A DNA stretch of 51,330 bases, from NCBI GenBank assembly GCA_002320245.1, contig DCKD01000051.1, positions 1-51,330 of the forward strand. The letters run 5' to 3'. The translations under genes were made by a program, and so were the position numbers. The stretch comes from Lachnospiraceae bacterium UBA1683 (GTDB taxonomy: Bacteria > Bacillota > Clostridia > Lachnospirales > Lachnospiraceae). Each line of letters begins with the position of its first letter. Positions within the stretch are counted from its first letter, which is position 1. Under the pieces are notes generated by a model that saw only the letters and a list, made by a program, of their open reading frames with translations, was not told where the DNA came from and did no database searches. This document shows positions 5,806-15,268 of this stretch, piece after piece.

Positions 5806-8661
5806 ATGGGCAAAAAAATGGACGCCAGACAGTATATCAAGATACGCGGCGCAAATGAGAATAATTTGAAAAATATTGACGTGGACATTCCGAGAAATGA
5901 ATTAGTTGTGCTGACCGGACTGAGTGGTTCCGGAAAATCTTCGTTGGCATTTGATACGATTTATGCTGAAGGCCAGCGAAGATATATGGAATCTCTGTCC
6001 TCTTATGCGCGGCAGTTCCTCGGACAGATGGAAAAGCCGGACGTGGAGAGTATCGAGGGGCTTTCCCCGGCAATTTCCATTGACCAGAAGTCCACGAACC
6101 ATAACCCGCGGTCCACCGTGGGTACGGTGACGGAGATTTATGATTATTTTCGTCTTCTGTATGCGAGGGTGGGAATTCCGCATTGTCCAAAATGTGGAAA
6201 GGAGATAAAAAAACAGACGGTAGATGAGATGGCAGATCAGATTATGTCACTCCCGGAGGGCAGCCGAATCCAATTGCTGGCACCGGTCGTGCGCGGAAGA
6301 AAGGGAACCCATGCAAAGTTGTTTGAACGCGCTAAAAAGAGTGGTTATGTCCGTGTGCGTGTGGATGGCAATATGTACGAGCTGTCGGAGGATATTTCAT
6401 TAGACAAGAATATCAAGCATAATATCGAAATTATTGTTGACCGTTTGATTGTAAAACCCGGAATCGAAAAACGTCTGACAGATTCTGTCGAGAGTGTGCT
6501 CAACCTTGCGGAAGGACTGCTTATTGTTGATGTTATTGGAGGTGAGCCAATGAATTTCAGCCAGAGCTTTTCCTGCCCGGATTGTGGAATCAGCATTGAT
6601 GAGATTGAGCCGAGGAGTTTTTCGTTCAACAATCCGTTTGGCGCATGTCCGTCTTGCTTTGGACTGGGGTATAAGATGGAGTTTTCGGAGGAATTGATGA
6701 TTCCGGATGCTTCCCTGAGTATCAATCAAGGTGCAATTGCTGTTATGGGATGGCAGTCCTGTGCGGACAAAGGCAGTTTTACCAATGCGATTCTTGTTGC
6801 GCTTTGCGAGGAATATGGGTTTGATTTGGATACTCCGTTTGAACAGTATCCGAAGAAGATTCATGATGTCCTGATTTATGGTACAAACGGGAAATCTGTC
6901 AAGGTGCACTATAAAGGTCAGCGGGGGGAAGGCGTATACGATGTTGAGTTTGAGGGATTAATCCGGAATGTCGAGAGGCGGTATCGGGAGACACATTCGG
7001 AAGCGAGCAAGGCGGAGTACGAGACATTTATGAATATCACGCCATGTTCTGAGTGTAAAGGACAACGTCTGAAACGAAGTTCGCTGGCTGTTACTGTCGG
7101 TGAAAAAAATATTTCAGAGGTTACGTCTATGTCAATCGAACGGATTCAGCAATTTCTGAGCGCTTTGGAACTGACAGAGACACAGCATTTGATTGGTGAC
7201 CAGATTCTAAAGGAAATCAGAGCACGAATCCAGTTCCTGATGGATGTGGGACTGGATTATTTGACACTTGCCAGAGCTACAGGGACATTGTCCGGCGGCG
7301 AGGCACAGCGAATCCGACTGGCAACCCAGATTGGATCCGGTCTGGTCGGTGTGGCATATATTCTGGATGAACCAAGTATTGGTTTGCATCAGAGGGATAA
7401 TGATAAACTGCTTGCTACATTGAAACGGCTGCGAGATTTGGGAAACTCACTTATTGTTGTCGAGCATGATGAAGACACAATGCTGGCAGCAGACTGCATT
7501 GTAGATATCGGTCCCGGTGCGGGCGAGCACGGTGGAAATGTTGTTGCTGTCGGAACCGCAGAAGAGCTGATGAAGTGTAAGGATTCTATTACAGGAGATT
7601 ATCTGAGCGGAAGAAAGAAGATTCCGGTGCCGGAAGAGCGCAGAAAGCCAAAAGGCGTTTTAAAAGTAGTCGGTGCGCAGGAGAATAATCTGAAAAATAT
7701 TGATGTTGAATTTCCGTTAGGCGTTATGACTTGTGTTACAGGGGTGTCTGGTTCCGGTAAAAGCTCTCTTGTGAATGAAATTTTGTATAAAAAGCTGGCA
7801 AAGGAACTAAACCGTGCCCGCACGATACCTGGAAAGCATAAGCGGATTGAAGGCTTGGAGCAGATAGATAAGGTGATTGACATCGACCAGTCCCCAATCG
7901 GGCGGACGCCACGCTCCAACCCGGCGACTTATACAGGTGTTTTTGATTTAATCCGTGATTTGTTTGCCTCAACGCCGGATGCGAAGGCACGGGGATATAA
8001 GAAGGGCAGGTTCAGTTTCAATGTGAAAGGAGGACGCTGCGAGGCATGTTCGGGAGATGGAATCATTAAAATCGAGATGCATTTCCTGCCGGATGTTTAT
8101 GTGCCATGCGAGGTCTGCGGTGGAAAACGCTATAACAGAGAGACGCTTGATGTCAAGTACAAAGGGAAAAGCATTTATGATGTGCTGAACATGACGGTGG
8201 AGGAGGCAGTTGAATTTTTTGAAAATGTTCCGGGCATCCGCAGAAAGATGGAAACATTGAATGATGTCGGTCTGTCTTATATCCGTCTCGGACAGCCATC
8301 CACGGAATTATCCGGAGGAGAGGCGCAGAGAATCAAACTGGCTACCGAATTGAGCAAGCGCAGTACAGGGAAGACTGTATATATCTTGGATGAACCGACA
8401 ACCGGGCTGCATTTTGCAGATGTGCACAAGCTGACAGAGATTCTGCGCAGACTGACTGATGACGGAAACACAGTCATTGTCATTGAACATAACCTCGATG
8501 TGATAAAGACCGCAGATTACATCATTGATATTGGCCCGGAGGGCGGCGACAAAGGAGGAACCGTGGTTGCCTGTGGTACACCGGAAGAAATTGCGAAATG
8601 TGAAAAATCGTACACCGGAAAATACATTGATGCGATTTTGGATAAGGGTAATCATATGTAA
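5806..8661 (+). CDS. uvrA: Excinuclease ABC subunit A
   Basis: UvrA (951 residues) is the DNA-damage-sensing ATPase of nucleotide excision repair and works as a dimer with UvrB. Two ABC-type ATPase modules are visible: Walker A GLSGSGKS at 38-45 and GVSGSGKSS in the second half, each followed by an LSGGEAQR signature and an ILDEP Walker B. Zinc-binding clusters include CPKCGK, CPDCG with CPSC, and CEACSGDG with CEVCGG. The ATG at 5806 is preferred over an in-frame upstream one at 5773 that overlaps uvrB, because AGGAGA (5794-5799) is 6 nt upstream. It lies 16 nt after uvrB. Confidence 0.98.
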   Translation: MGKKMDARQYIKIRGANENNLKNIDVDIPRNELVVLTGLSGSGKSSLAFDTIYAEGQRRYMESLSSYARQFLGQMEKPDVESIEGLSPAISIDQKSTNHNPRSTVGTVTEIYDYFRLLYARVGIPHCPKCGKEIKKQTVDEMADQIMSLPEGSRIQLLAPVVRGRKGTHAKLFERAKKSGYVRVRVDGNMYELSEDISLDKNIKHNIEIIVDRLIVKPGIEKRLTDSVESVLNLAEGLLIVDVIGGEPMNFSQSFSCPDCGISIDEIEPRSFSFNNPFGACPSCFGLGYKMEFSEELMIPDASLSINQGAIAVMGWQSCADKGSFTNAILVALCEEYGFDLDTPFEQYPKKIHDVLIYGTNGKSVKVHYKGQRGEGVYDVEFEGLIRNVERRYRETHSEASKAEYETFMNITPCSECKGQRLKRSSLAVTVGEKNISEVTSMSIERIQQFLSALELTETQHLIGDQILKEIRARIQFLMDVGLDYLTLARATGTLSGGEAQRIRLATQIGSGLVGVAYILDEPSIGLHQRDNDKLLATLKRLRDLGNSLIVVEHDEDTMLAADCIVDIGPGAGEHGGNVVAVGTAEELMKCKDSITGDYLSGRKKIPVPEERRKPKGVLKVVGAQENNLKNIDVEFPLGVMTCVTGVSGSGKSSLVNEILYKKLAKELNRARTIPGKHKRIEGLEQIDKVIDIDQSPIGRTPRSNPATYTGVFDLIRDLFASTPDAKARGYKKGRFSFNVKGGRCEACSGDGIIKIEMHFLPDVYVPCEVCGGKRYNRETLDVKYKGKSIYDVLNMTVEEAVEFFENVPGIRRKMETLNDVGLSYIRLGQPSTELSGGEAQRIKLATELSKRSTGKTVYILDEPTTGLHFADVHKLTEILRRLTDDGNTVIVIEHNLDVIKTADYIIDIGPEGGDKGGTVVACGTPEEIAKCEKSYTGKYIDAILDKGNHM

Positions 8662-8703
8662 TAATCGATATAAAAAACAGATATAAAAAAACGATAAAAA
8701 GGG

Positions 8704-8732
8704 TTTTCATTTTGGGGAAAGTCGATTATACT
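8704..8732 (+). promoter_or_regulatory. Promoter of the mreB-type gene
   Basis: TTTTCA (8704-8709) and TATACT (8727-8732) are separated by 17 bp. A small hairpin AACTTT/AAAGTT (8742-8747/8755-8760) lies near the expected transcript start. No terminator was found between uvrA and this point, so read-through is possible. Confidence 0.5.
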
Positions 8733-8865
8733 AAGGAATGCAACTTTGAATGATAAAGTTATCTGAAGCAGCAGATAAAAACAGACAAAGGAAAAACGTA
8801 CGCGGATTCGCGGCAGGACAAGCAGGACAGAAAATAAGGGATAGAAAAAAGAAGGGAGCGTTTAT

Positions 8866-9855
8866 ATGTCTGTGGATATCGGAATAGATTTAGGAACCGC
8901 AAGTGTTCTGGTCTATGTGAAAGGGAAGGGTGTCGTTTTAAAAGAACCCTCGGTAGTTGCATTTGACAGAGATACAAATGAGATAAAAGCAATTGGGGAG
9001 GAGGCCCGGCTGATGCTGGGACGTACTCCTGGAAATATAATAGCAGTCCGGCCGCTGCGTCAGGGGGTAATCTCTGATTATACGGTAACGGAGAAGATGA
9101 TTAAATATTTTGTGCAGAAGGCGTTGGGGAGACGGACATTCAAGAAACCAAGAATCAGTATCTGCGTTCCGAGCGGGGTGACCGAAGTTGAGAGAAAAGC
9201 GGTGGAAGAGGCGACGTTTGCAGCGGGAGCGCGGGAAGTAAACCTTATCGAAGAGCCGGTTGCGGCGGCAATCGGAGCAGGAATTGATATTTCCAAAGCA
9301 TGTGGAAATATGATTGTAGATGTAGGAGGCGGAACATCTGACATCGCGGTGATTTCGCTTGGAGGAACTGTTGTCAATACTTCCATCAAGATTGCGGGGG
9401 ATGATTTTGACGAAGCAATTGTGCGGTATATGCGGAAAAAGCATAACCTGCTCATCGGGGAGCGTACTGCAGAGGATATTAAGATTCAGATTGGAACAAC
9501 CTATCCTCTCGTTGAGGAAGAAAAGCTGGAGGTGCGGGGGCGGAACCTGGTAACCGGGCTTCCGAAGACAGTAACCGTGACATCTTCAGAGACGGAAGAG
9601 GCACTGAAAGAAACAACCAGCCAGATTGTGGAAGCAGTGATATCCGTACTGGAACAGACACCGCCGGAGTTGTCTGCCGACGTACTGGACAGAGGAATCC
9701 TGCTGACAGGCGGCGGTGCGATGCTGCGCGGGCTGGAGGAGCTGATTGAAGAGCGGACCGGAATCCATACGATTACGGCAGAAGATCCACTGAAAGTAGT
9801 TGCAATCGGAACCGGACAGTACGCGGAGTTTATGAGTGGAAGTTTTATGAATTAA
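8866..9855 (+). CDS. MreB/Mbl-type rod-shape actin homologue
   Basis: A 329-residue bacterial actin that polymerises under the membrane and positions the wall elongation machinery. DIGIDLGTASVLVYVKGKG (3-21) is the phosphate 1 loop, VDVGGGTSDIAVISLGG the phosphate 2 loop, and LLTGGGAMLRGLEELI the adenosine-binding region. Length and motifs match MreB and its paralogue Mbl, which cannot be separated confidently here. It is not next to mreC/mreD, which is more typical of an mbl or mreBH-type copy. AAGGGAG lies 8 nt before the ATG. Confidence 0.95.
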   Translation: MSVDIGIDLGTASVLVYVKGKGVVLKEPSVVAFDRDTNEIKAIGEEARLMLGRTPGNIIAVRPLRQGVISDYTVTEKMIKYFVQKALGRRTFKKPRISICVPSGVTEVERKAVEEATFAAGAREVNLIEEPVAAAIGAGIDISKACGNMIVDVGGGTSDIAVISLGGTVVNTSIKIAGDDFDEAIVRYMRKKHNLLIGERTAEDIKIQIGTTYPLVEEEKLEVRGRNLVTGLPKTVTVTSSETEEALKETTSQIVEAVISVLEQTPPELSADVLDRGILLTGGGAMLRGLEELIEERTGIHTITAEDPLKVVAIGTGQYAEFMSGSFMN

Positions 9856-9924
9856 AACCGTTGCAGATGCGCATGGCTCTGAACAGTTACAACAAATGAT
9901 AGAAAATAGAAAGCAGCAGATATT

Positions 9925-12135
9925 ATGGAAACAGTGACCGGATATGTGGAACATATCGTTTTTCGGAATAATGAAAATGGATACACCGTATTTAACATGG
10001 AGTGTGATGACGGTGAATTGACCTGCGTGGGCAGTTTTAACTTTATCAATGAGGGAGAATTGTTGGAACTGGAAGGCGAGTATGTCAATCACAGTGTATA
10101 TGGTTTACAGTTGAAGGTCAGCTCCTGTAAGCTGAAGGAGCCGGAAGATTTGCGGTCAATCGAACGTTATCTTGGTTCCGGCGCAGTCAAAGGAGTAGGT
10201 GCGGCGCTTGCAGCCAGAATTGTGCGCAGGTTCAGGGAAGATACTTTTCGTATAATTGAGGAAGAGCCGGAGAGGCTGGCAGAGATTAAGGGAATCAGTG
10301 AGCGCAAGGCGAGAGAGATTGCCGTGCAGGTAGAAGAAAAGAAAGATATGCGGAAAGCAATGATTTATCTGCAGAAATATGGCATTCCGACGGCACTTGC
10401 CGTGAAAATCTTCCGGTATTATGGCTCCAGGCTGTATCAGGTGTTAGAAGAAAATCCATATCAGCTCGCGGATAATATTGAAGGTGTAGGCTTTAAGACG
10501 GCGGATGAGATTGCGTCCAGAATTGGAATCCTGTCGGATTCTGATTTCAGAATCCGGAGCGGACTCTTTTATGTATTGCAGCAGGCTGTAGGAGAAGGGC
10601 ATATCTATCTGCCGCAGGATATACTTGTCCGGAGAGCATCACAGATTCTAGGGGTGGAGATTCAGGATGCAGAAAAATATGTCATGGATCTTTGTATTGA
10701 CCGTAAAACGGTGATGAAGGAAAAAGACGGAGAACGGCGGGTTTATCCGGCACATTATTATTATCTGGAATTAAATGTTGCCCGGATGCTGCATGATTTG
10801 GATATTGACTGCCCGATGCCGGAAGATATGATGGAAAAGCGTCTGAAGAGGGTGGAAGAACGTGAAAATCTTACACTGGATGTGATGCAGCACCGTGCGG
10901 TAATTGAATCGATTAAGCATGGACTGCTCGTACTGACGGGAGGTCCGGGAACCGGGAAGACAACAACCATCAATACGATGATTCAGTTCTTCGAAAGTGA
11001 AGGAATGCAGATTCTGCTTGCGGCGCCGACTGGAAGAGCGGCAAAACGGATGACGGAAGCGACGGGATATGAGGCGCAGACGATACACCGATTGCTGGAG
11101 GTCAGCGGCAATCCGGAGGAAGAGGGCAATGTCAATGGATTCATGCGGAACAGGGAGAACCCGCTGGAGGCGGATGTCATAATTATTGATGAGATGTCGA
11201 TGGTAGATTTACCGCTGATGAATGCGTTACTGTCTGCCATTGTGGAGGGAACACGCCTTGTCTTGGTAGGAGATGTGAATCAGTTGCCGTCTGTCGGGGC
11301 GGGAAGTGTTTTAAAAGATATTATTTCCTCCGGGCGGTTTCATGTAGTAACTCTGACACGGATTTTCCGGCAGGCAGGGGAAAGTGACATTATCGTAAAT
11401 GCACATAAGATTAACGCAGGAGAACCGGTGACGCTGGACAATAGGAGCCGCGATTTCTTTTTCCTGAAACGGCAGGACGCAGATACGATTATCCGTGTGG
11501 TTCTGACGCTCATTCAGAAAAAACTGCCGAAATATGTGGATGCGCCGCAGAATGAAATTCAGGTCATGACGCCGACGAGAAAGGGAATTCTCGGAGTGGA
11601 ACGGCTGAATTCCATCCTGCAGAGATATCTGAATCCCCCGGAGGACGGAAAACCGGAGGAAGAGATTCGCGGACGCATTTTCCGGCTGGGTGACAAAGTC
11701 ATGCAGATAAAGAATAATTACCAGCTTGAGTGGGAAGTCCGTACAAAATACGGACTGACGGTAGACAAGGGGCTTGGAATCTTCAACGGGGATATGGGGA
11801 TTGTAACGGATATCAATCCCTTTGACCAGACAGTAGAGGTCGAGTATGACGAACACAGAAAAGTGACATACCCGTTTGAACTGACGGAGGAGCTGGAACT
11901 TGCATATGCAATCACTGTACATAAATCCCAGGGAAGCGAGTATCCGGCAGTTATTATCCCGCTGTTGCAGGGACCACGGCTTTTATACAACAGGAACCTG
12001 CTTTATACCGCGGTCACAAGAGCAAAAAAATGTCTGACAATTGTAGGGAGTGAGCATGTATTTCAGGAAATGATACAAAACAAAAGCGAACAGAATCGCT
12101 ATACAAGTCTTGCAGAGCGCATTCAGGAATTTTGA
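9925..12135 (+). CDS. recD2: RecD2-type ATP-dependent DNA helicase
   Basis: A 736-residue SF1B 5'-3' helicase of the RecD2 (YrrC) family, found in bacteria without RecBC and implicated in genome stability. The N-terminal OB-like region (VTGYVEHIVFRNNENGYTVF) and helix-hairpin-helix segments (about 85-190) are followed by the helicase core: GPGTGKT with Lys345, IIDEMSMVD as Walker B, the VGDVNQLPSVG motif, and AYAITVHKSQGSEY with AVTRAKK near the end. The ribosome site is weak. The stop overlaps the comFC start by 4 nt (TTGA), so the two are translationally coupled. Confidence 0.96.
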   Translation: METVTGYVEHIVFRNNENGYTVFNMECDDGELTCVGSFNFINEGELLELEGEYVNHSVYGLQLKVSSCKLKEPEDLRSIERYLGSGAVKGVGAALAARIVRRFREDTFRIIEEEPERLAEIKGISERKAREIAVQVEEKKDMRKAMIYLQKYGIPTALAVKIFRYYGSRLYQVLEENPYQLADNIEGVGFKTADEIASRIGILSDSDFRIRSGLFYVLQQAVGEGHIYLPQDILVRRASQILGVEIQDAEKYVMDLCIDRKTVMKEKDGERRVYPAHYYYLELNVARMLHDLDIDCPMPEDMMEKRLKRVEERENLTLDVMQHRAVIESIKHGLLVLTGGPGTGKTTTINTMIQFFESEGMQILLAAPTGRAAKRMTEATGYEAQTIHRLLEVSGNPEEEGNVNGFMRNRENPLEADVIIIDEMSMVDLPLMNALLSAIVEGTRLVLVGDVNQLPSVGAGSVLKDIISSGRFHVVTLTRIFRQAGESDIIVNAHKINAGEPVTLDNRSRDFFFLKRQDADTIIRVVLTLIQKKLPKYVDAPQNEIQVMTPTRKGILGVERLNSILQRYLNPPEDGKPEEEIRGRIFRLGDKVMQIKNNYQLEWEVRTKYGLTVDKGLGIFNGDMGIVTDINPFDQTVEVEYDEHRKVTYPFELTEELELAYAITVHKSQGSEYPAVIIPLLQGPRLLYNRNLLYTAVTRAKKCLTIVGSEHVFQEMIQNKSEQNRYTSLAERIQEF

Positions 12136-12824
12136 AATTTCTGGATATTCTATATCCTCCGGTCTGCCCTTTTTGCGGGAACATCACGAATCAAGGGATT
12201 TGTGATTCCTGCAGAAAACAAATCCAATATATTCGGGAACCGCGCTGTATGAGATGCGGCAAACCTGTGCAGACTGTGGAGCAGGAGTACTGTGCGGACT
12301 GCCGCAGGCAGCAGTATGCGTTCAATCAGGGGAGAAGCGTCTGGATTCACCGGAAACCTGTCACCCATGGGATCTATCAATTCAAATTTCACAACAAAAG
12401 ATACTATGCAAAGATATTTGCCGGAGAAATGGCAGAACAATATGGAGGCTGGCTCAGACGCAGCGGGATAGACATAATCCTGCCGGTTCCCCTTCATTCG
12501 TCCAAAAGGAGGAGGCGGGGGTTTAATCAGGCAGAGCTGCTTGCAGAAGAATTGGGGCAATTGACAGGGATTCCTGTCAACAATCAGGTTGTTTACAGAA
12601 TCCGGAAGACAAGACCGCAAAAAAAACTGAATCATATGGAACGGCAGAATAATTTAAAGGGAGCCTTTGGTGTATCGTCTGCATGGAAACCATGTAAAAA
12701 TGTGTTGATTGTCGATGATATTTACACAACGGGAAATACCATTCACCGCATTGCAAAGGTTTTGAAAAAAGCAGGGGTTCAAAAAGTGTATTTTTTGACT
12801 ATAAGCATTGGACAAGGTCTTTGA
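12132..12824 (+). CDS. comFC: ComFC-like phosphoribosyltransferase-domain protein
   Basis: A 230-residue protein of the ComF family, linked to DNA uptake or handling of incoming single-stranded DNA. An N-terminal zinc ribbon carries four CxxC pairs (CPFC, CDSC, CMRC, CADC; about 13-57). The C-terminal half is a phosphoribosyltransferase fold with PRPP loop VLIVDDIYTTGNT (about 194-206). The TTG start at 12132 overlaps the recD2 stop and has AGGA 3 nt upstream; no ATG fits before the first cysteine pair. Pairing with a helicase in one operon suits a DNA-processing role. No other competence gene is in the window. Confidence 0.88.
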   Translation: MKFLDILYPPVCPFCGNITNQGICDSCRKQIQYIREPRCMRCGKPVQTVEQEYCADCRRQQYAFNQGRSVWIHRKPVTHGIYQFKFHNKRYYAKIFAGEMAEQYGGWLRRSGIDIILPVPLHSSKRRRRGFNQAELLAEELGQLTGIPVNNQVVYRIRKTRPQKKLNHMERQNNLKGAFGVSSAWKPCKNVLIVDDIYTTGNTIHRIAKVLKKAGVQKVYFLTISIGQGL

Positions 12825-12838
12825 GTATATGCTATACT
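12809..12838 (+). promoter_or_regulatory. Promoter of the c-di-AMP operon
   Basis: TGGACA (12809-12814, 5 of 6 to consensus) lies 18 bp before TATACT (12833-12838), which is preceded by an extended TG. It overlaps the end of comFC and points to the downstream membrane-protein/cdaA operon. Confidence 0.6.
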
Positions 12839-12881
12839 AAAAATGATGTTTTAGAGCGATGTTTATACCGGGAGGGTGAAA

Positions 12882-13274
12882 ATGTTAGATAAGAGAAAAA
12901 TCAGGCTGATGGTCCGGATGGCATCTTATGAGAAAACCAATGCCAGGCAGGACATGAAAATCAGCAGTTATTATAAAAAAGATTATGCAAGTCTGAACAC
13001 TCTGATTACAATATTATGGATTACCATTGGGTATGCAATAGCAGGAGGATTGTTTGTTCTCTGCAATATGGATGCCATATTAAAAAATCTGACGATTATG
13101 AAGATGGTGGTTCTTCTCGCACTGACAGTGTTGGGGTATATCATACTGATTGTAATTTACGGGGTATGTGCCAGCAGTTATTACAAAGCGAAGCATAACC
13201 GGTCAAAGCAGCGCGTGAAGAAGTATTATAGAGATATGTCCCGTTTGGGAAAATATGAAGAGAAGGAGAAGTAG
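12882..13274 (+). CDS. Small membrane protein of unknown function
   Basis: A 130-residue protein with a basic N-terminal cytoplasmic segment (about 1-42), two transmembrane helices (about 43-65 and 75-100) and a Lys/Arg-rich tail ending in EEKEK. No family is recognised. The ATG at 12882 is 6 nt after GGGAGG (12870-12875); a GTG at 12876 abuts that ribosome site and is rejected. It is the first gene of the operon running into cdaA, so a role around c-di-AMP signalling or the envelope is possible but not shown by the sequence. Confidence 0.8.
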   Translation: MLDKRKIRLMVRMASYEKTNARQDMKISSYYKKDYASLNTLITILWITIGYAIAGGLFVLCNMDAILKNLTIMKMVVLLALTVLGYIILIVIYGVCASSYYKAKHNRSKQRVKKYYRDMSRLGKYEEKEK

Positions 13275-13280
13275 GGGATT

Positions 13281-14366
13281 ATGGGTACAATTCTTGTATG
13301 GAGAGAACAGCTACAGAAGGTATATGCGAAATATTCTGTTTATATTATCAGAGTGTTGCAGTTTGTACTTGGATTATTTGTTTTCGGACTGATTAATTCC
13401 AACATCGGATTCATGAAAGCTGCATCTACAACAATCTGCACATTGGGATTGTCTGTTGTATGTGCATTTTTGCCGCTGATTATCATGGTATTTGCTGCAA
13501 CTGCACTTGTCTTATTACAATTGTATACATTATCAGTGGGAGTTGCGGTTATCGCCGCCCTGCTTTTTCTTTTGATGTACATATTCTATTTCCGTTTCTC
13601 AGCAGGAAAATCATGGCTGGTTTTGCTGGTAGCAGTCGCTTTCACATTGAAATTGCCATTGGTTGTTCCGGTGGCAGTCGGTCTGCTTGCAGGACCAATC
13701 TATCTGGTCCCTACAGTATTCGGGGTATTCAGCTATTATATGCTCCACATTGTGAAAACTTCTTCCAGTTCGTTTAAGACAGGAAGCGCAGGTAAGATTA
13801 TTGAAGTCATGACAGCGTTTACGAAACAGGTACTGACCAATAAAGAAATGCTGTTGATGATGGCAGTCGTTATCCTGTGTGTGCTGCTTGTCTATGGAGT
13901 CCGGACACGTTCTGCGGACCATTCATGGAAGATTGCATCGGTTTCAGGCACGGTTCTTGCTGTTGTGATGTGTATTGTGGGAAATGTTGTGATGAACATG
14001 CACATCGCCTATGTCAGCCTGATTCTCAGCGCGGTTGCAGCAATTGCAGTGGGGCTGTTACTGGAGGTCATGTTCTTATCTGTAGATTATAACAGGACCG
14101 AATATCTGGAGTTTGAAGATGATGAATATCATTATTATGTAAAGGCAGTTCCCAAATTGGCAGTAACTGCACCGGAGAAAAGTGTAAAACAGATTACCGG
14201 ACAGCCGGAAGGTAACTCAGAAAAGAATACGGAAATATTAAAAAAACATGACGATGTGGCGGCTGCGGGAAATAGAAATTACTCGAAAAATGAGCATGCG
14301 GAAGATATTCTTCTCACAAGAAGCCTGAATAAAGAACTTGGAATTGATGACTCTAACAATAAATAA
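13281..14366 (+). CDS. Polytopic membrane protein of unknown function
   Basis: A 361-residue protein with roughly eight hydrophobic segments spread over residues 20-270, then a soluble, charged C-terminal tail of about 90 residues, acidic at first (EFEDDEYHYY). Many Val/Ile/Leu-rich helices and no catalytic motif are visible. It starts 6 nt after the preceding small membrane protein and ends 29 nt before cdaA, so it belongs to the same operon. The pairing of two unknown membrane proteins with CdaA is the main clue to its role. Transport or scaffolding are guesses. Confidence 0.8.
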   Translation: MGTILVWREQLQKVYAKYSVYIIRVLQFVLGLFVFGLINSNIGFMKAASTTICTLGLSVVCAFLPLIIMVFAATALVLLQLYTLSVGVAVIAALLFLLMYIFYFRFSAGKSWLVLLVAVAFTLKLPLVVPVAVGLLAGPIYLVPTVFGVFSYYMLHIVKTSSSSFKTGSAGKIIEVMTAFTKQVLTNKEMLLMMAVVILCVLLVYGVRTRSADHSWKIASVSGTVLAVVMCIVGNVVMNMHIAYVSLILSAVAAIAVGLLLEVMFLSVDYNRTEYLEFEDDEYHYYVKAVPKLAVTAPEKSVKQITGQPEGNSEKNTEILKKHDDVAAAGNRNYSKNEHAEDILLTRSLNKELGIDDSNNK

Positions 14367-14395
14367 AACTATGATATCACAGGGGAGGTGATGAT

Positions 14396-15268
14396 GTGCA
14401 GCAGGCGATAAAATTGTTCTTTGAAAAATATGTTCATGAATTCTATTTTCCGAATGTTGGCATCACAGATATCGTAGAGATTTTGATTGTAGCAGCAATC
14501 GTATATGAGATTATGCTCTGGATTAAAAACACAAAGGCATGGATGCTTCTGCGTGGTATGATTATGCTTGGCCTGTTTATTCTGGGAGCTGCGGTTTTGC
14601 AGATGCATACCATTCTTTTTCTGGCGAAAGAGTCTATCAATGTGCTTGCTATTGCGGCGGTAGTCGTATTCCAGCCGGAACTCCGGCGGGCATTGGAAAA
14701 GCTGGGGGAAAAGAATCTGCTGAGCAATTTCACTTTGTTTGACAGGAACCGGGAAAACCAGCGGTTTTCGGATGATACTGTCGAAGGTATCGTGAAAGCC
14801 TGTTTTGATATGGGACGCGTAAAGACAGGGGCATTGATTGTTGTGGAACAGGCGATTCATCTGACTGAATACGAGATGACCGGAATCGAACTGGACTGCA
14901 AGGTGTCCCTGCAGGTGTTATTAAATATTTTCGAGCACAATACTCCGCTCCATGATGGCGCAGTGATTATCCGCGGGGACAGGATTACCTCCGCAACCTG
15001 CTATCTTCCACTTTCCGACAATATGCAAATCAGTAAAGAACTTGGAACACGGCATCGGGCGGCACTCGGCATGAGCGAAGTTTGCGACGCAATGATTATT
15101 GTTGTCTCAGAGGAAACCGGACAGGTTTCTGTTGCGATGGGCGGACAGCTTGTCCGTGGCGTCACACCGGATTATCTTGAGACAAGGCTCGGACAAATCC
15201 AGTATAGAAATTCAGAGGGCAAGAAATTTGCTATACGGAAAGGACGGCGCAAAGATGAAGAAGTATAA
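14396..15268 (+). CDS. cdaA: Diadenylate cyclase CdaA
   Basis: CdaA (290 residues) makes c-di-AMP from two ATP at the membrane. c-di-AMP controls potassium and osmolyte uptake and wall homeostasis in Gram-positives. Three N-terminal transmembrane helices (about 20-40, 47-66 and 70-90) precede the DAC domain, whose signature motifs are LHDGA with Asp187-Gly188-Ala189 and the RHR motif at 219-221. The GTG at 14396 is 7 nt after GGGGAGG (14382-14388); the ATG at 14391 is out of frame and soon stops. cdaR overlaps its end, the usual partner arrangement; glmM, the third member in Bacillus, is absent here. Confidence 0.97.
   Translation: MQQAIKLFFEKYVHEFYFPNVGITDIVEILIVAAIVYEIMLWIKNTKAWMLLRGMIMLGLFILGAAVLQMHTILFLAKESINVLAIAAVVVFQPELRRALEKLGEKNLLSNFTLFDRNRENQRFSDDTVEGIVKACFDMGRVKTGALIVVEQAIHLTEYEMTGIELDCKVSLQVLLNIFEHNTPLHDGAVIIRGDRITSATCYLPLSDNMQISKELGTRHRAALGMSEVCDAMIIVVSEETGQVSVAMGGQLVRGVTPDYLETRLGQIQYRNSEGKKFAIRKGRRKDEEV

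Noticed and set aside
8938..9444. A 168-codon minus-strand open frame
   Set aside because: Antisense to the mreB-type gene; low-quality composition and no ribosome site.
11311..11922. A 203-codon minus-strand open frame
   Set aside because: Antisense shadow of recD2; no start signal and no family.
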